A DNA stretch of 36,586 nucleotides from Roseburia sp. (GTDB lineage: Bacteria > Bacillota_A > Clostridia > Lachnospirales > Lachnospiraceae), in the NCBI GenBank assembly GCA_019411365.1, contig DXQT01000016.1, forward strand, positions 19,248-55,833, written 5' to 3'. The notes below the pieces were generated by a model, which saw nothing but the letters and a program-made list of their open reading frames with translations, did no database searches and was not told the DNA's origin. Positions 34,775 through 36,586 of the stretch are shown here, piece after piece. The number at the start of each line of letters is the position of its first letter. Position 1 is the first letter of the stretch. The position numbers and the translations under genes were made by a program.

Positions 34775-34824
34775 AATAATCCTCCATTCCTGCACGTCCC
34801 TTTATAAAAACAACATTCTTATTT

Positions 34825-35175
34825 TTATAAAAAGTGCTCTGACCATTCCTTTTCTTTAAAGCCGGTAATTACCGTACTTCCATCTACGATCAATGGACGT
34901 TTTACCAGCATTCCGTTTGTCGCAAGCAGCTTTAACTGCTCGTCCCCGCTCATTTCAGGAAGCCTGTCCTTAAGCTTCATTTCTTTATATAAAAGTCCGC
35001 TGGTGTTAAAAAATTTCTTTAATGGCAGACCGCTCTTTTCATGCCATTCTTTCAATTCCTCGTAGGACGGATTCTGCTCTACGATGTGACGATCCGTATA
35101 TGTAATCTCATGTTCATCCAGCCATTTTTTCGCTTTCTGACAGGTGGAACATTTGGGATATTCTATAAAAAGCAT
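34825..35175 (-). CDS. ArsC/Spx-family thioredoxin-fold protein
   Basis: A 116-residue ArsC/Spx-type protein. The N-terminal redox motif is KCSTC (Cys9, Cys12), followed by LPLKKFFNTSG and the family signature LVKRPLIVDG. Spx and MgsR members bind RNA polymerase under disulfide stress; other YffB-like members may act as reductases. The CxxC fits a redox switch, and the length is shorter than classic Spx (about 131), so the call is family level only. AAGGAGG precedes the start. It heads the four-gene run and is preceded by an extended -10 at 35218-35223. Confidence 0.85.
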   Translation of the reverse strand: MLFIEYPKCSTCQKAKKWLDEHEITYTDRHIVEQNPSYEELKEWHEKSGLPLKKFFNTSGLLYKEMKLKDRLPEMSGDEQLKLLATNGMLVKRPLIVDGSTVITGFKEKEWSEHFL

Positions 35176-35217
35176 TGGATGTCCTCCTTTTGGTATGGTA
35201 TGTTGTTGTTAATTGAT

Positions 35218-35226
35218 ATTGTAGCA
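35218..35226 (-). promoter_or_regulatory. Extended -10 promoter of the Spx-like gene run
   Basis: Minus-strand TGCTACAAT, a TGn-extended -10, lies 43 nt before the Spx-like start codon. The -35 is poor. Candidate only. Confidence 0.4.
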
Positions 35227-35319
35227 CAAATTGGATGGGAGTGGGTACACAAATCCTTTTTCAGATGGTGGCATTTTTTATCGTAACGGGGAACCGTGAC
35301 AGCTTGCTTTCTCTCGCCC

Positions 35320-36363
35320 CTATTGTGGTAAAATCAAAGTCGGATTTTTCAACAATGTGGCAATAACCGGGGTATATTTAGATACTCCATAGTCTTCAAC
35401 AATACTGGTTATTCTAGCCCCTGCATCCTTTGATGAAGCCCCACATAAGAAAACCCTTTCATCAGCAGTTCCATAATCCAATACGATAAAACGATCATGG
35501 AATATACCACCTGTCTTTTTCATTGACAAATTTACTGTTGGGTACTCCTTGCAGAAATCTGTAAATTCTATATTATGAAGTTTATTATTCCCAACATTAT
35601 CGCTGAATAAAGTAATATTTACTCCTGTAGGAGAATTTTTAAGATGTACCAGCGTTCTTAATCCAATATAATTGTCAACGACATATATTGACGACTTTGC
35701 CTGCTTATAAATGGACTCATATACCTCATCTGCACTACTAAATTTTGCATTAAACATAAGCCACTTTTCATCATCATCTGAAACAAAGCTGTTCATCATA
35801 TCAGCCAACTCAGATTTTGTCACAACATCCTTCAAGCCTTCTGCAACATCTGAAATCTGCTTTTCAAGAGATATCATATCTGAGTTGATTTTGTTAATTT
35901 CTATTCTGTTGTTAGCAGTTTCCATGCTTAACTGAAGTATTTCCCGCTGACCAATAAGATCGCGATTTTCTAAAATGTAATCTTTCATTTTCTTAAAGGT
36001 TCTTATTAATGCCTTGCTCTGCTTAACTGCCAACGGTCCTTTCAAGACAGTCATCAACATATATAATCCTTGCTCTGTAAATACATGAGGATTATATCTA
36101 CTCTTACTGTTAAGATTTGCGGTCAAAAAATTTGACCGCAAATCTTCTACCTCATCATCCGTTAATTCGAACATAAAATCTTCATCAAATTTCTCAATAT
36201 TATTTTTTACCTGTTGGTTGAATGCTTTTGTGGTATAACCCTATATTTCAGAAAGATCTGAGTCTAAGATTACTCTTTGTCCTCTGATTTCATAAATTCT
36301 TTCTTTCATATACTCTTCTGTAATTTCAATTACTGCAATCTCTTCTTTCTTCTCTTCTGCCAT
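35320..36363 (-). pseudogene. ORF6N-domain protein with in-frame amber stop
   Basis: A 348-codon frame from ATG 36363 (with AAGGAAGG upstream) is interrupted only at codon 41 by TAG (36241-36243). Reading through gives YEIRGQRVILDSDLSEI, then TAG where the family has Tyr, then GYTTKAFNQQVKNNIEKF, an uninterrupted ORF6N (phage KilA-N-like) domain. The conserved HVFTEQGLYML follows. A coiled coil and a PLD-like C-terminal domain with FHDRFIVLD complete it. A 284-residue product starting at an internal ATG (36174) would lack half of the ORF6N domain. It is probably a decayed phage or defence-type gene, unless TAG is read through. Confidence 0.82.
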
Positions 36364-36456
36364 AAGATTTCCTTCCTTGTCTTGCGTTCACAATTTTTGA
36401 CCACAAAATCCATACAACCACTTTATGCAATGAAAATGATCTACTCATTTTCTTAC

Positions 36457-36586
36457 CTATACTTCTTTAAAATCAATTAACAAACCATTTCTCTTGCATA
36501 TATCTACGAACAATTCACTTACAACAAAATTTGTAATACTTTCTTTATCTTTCGCAATAAAAAATTCCTCTTCAATATCTCTTCTA
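36457..36586 (-). CDS. Unrecognised protein, C-terminal end only
   Basis: A minus-strand frame enters from beyond the right edge and stops at 36457-36459. The visible 43 codons include EEEFFIAKDKESITNFVVSE and end with ICKRNGLLIDFKEV. The composition looks like a real protein, but too little is visible to name a family. The stop lies 93 nt upstream of the ORF6N pseudogene start on the same strand, so both may belong to one accessory segment. Confidence 0.5.
   Translation of the reverse strand, partial: RRDIEEEFFIAKDKESITNFVVSELFVDICKRNGLLIDFKEV

Overview
The window looks like chromosomal DNA of a low-to-moderate GC Firmicute, most likely a Lachnospiraceae gut anaerobe of the Roseburia/Agathobacter type. 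This rests on AGGAGG-type ribosome binding sites, dense head-to-tail genes, the flavour of the protein sequences, and a C-terminally repetitive Rpn/PD-(D/E)XK family I associate with that group. No database search was possible, so the genus is inference. No rRNA, tRNA or CRISPR array was recognised.

Layout. 1-280: a 60-bp tandem repeat and a terminator. 281-5663 (minus): CorA-type transporter, cytidylate-kinase-like protein, and an ABC exporter (ATPase plus a large FtsX/MacB-type permease with a coiled-coil insert). 5664-7363: a structured intergenic region and enolase. 7583-11134 (minus): alpha/beta hydrolase and GH2 beta-mannosidase. 11387-11719: a broken Ig-like (Big_2) fragment.

11816-25775 is the centrepiece, an extended Ter (tellurite/stress) locus. 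A plus-strand pair (TerD-like, AIM24) converges on a seven-gene minus operon read in the order rhomboid protease, YceG-like, TelA/YceH, TerD, TerD, Ca2+-type P-ATPase, HAD phosphatase. A C-C bond lyase of the HpcH/citrate lyase fold is divergent from the rhomboid. It converges on two phosphoribosyltransferases, one with a PELOTA domain and one with a TRSP domain. The set matches the Ter-linked 'nucleoside-like metabolite' system proposed from comparative genomics (Anantharaman, Iyer and Aravind). It differs in having a rhomboid protease and a P-type ATPase, no TerC, and no ATP-grasp enzyme in the window. The divergent promoter region carries a perfect palindrome on the -35 box flanked by direct repeats, which suggests a dedicated regulator. 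A reasonable working picture is a Ca2+/TerD/TelA membrane-associated sensing module coupled to a small enzyme set that makes or remodels a ribosylated metabolite.

25801-28186: a near-identical tandem duplication of an Rpn-like PD-(D/E)XK gene just upstream of the phosphoribosyltransferases. Both copies appear to start at an ATT codon behind a strong Shine-Dalgarno sequence. 28272-31906: a SulP transporter with an unusual C-terminal tail, divergent from an O-acetylhomoserine sulfhydrylase-type enzyme, which suggests a sulfur-related pair. 31977-35175 (minus): degenerate-GGDEF/EAL protein, gamma-carbonic-anhydrase-like protein, a second cytidylate-kinase-like protein and an Spx/ArsC-like protein. 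35320-36363: an ORF6N-domain gene interrupted by an in-frame amber codon. The window ends inside an unrecognised gene.
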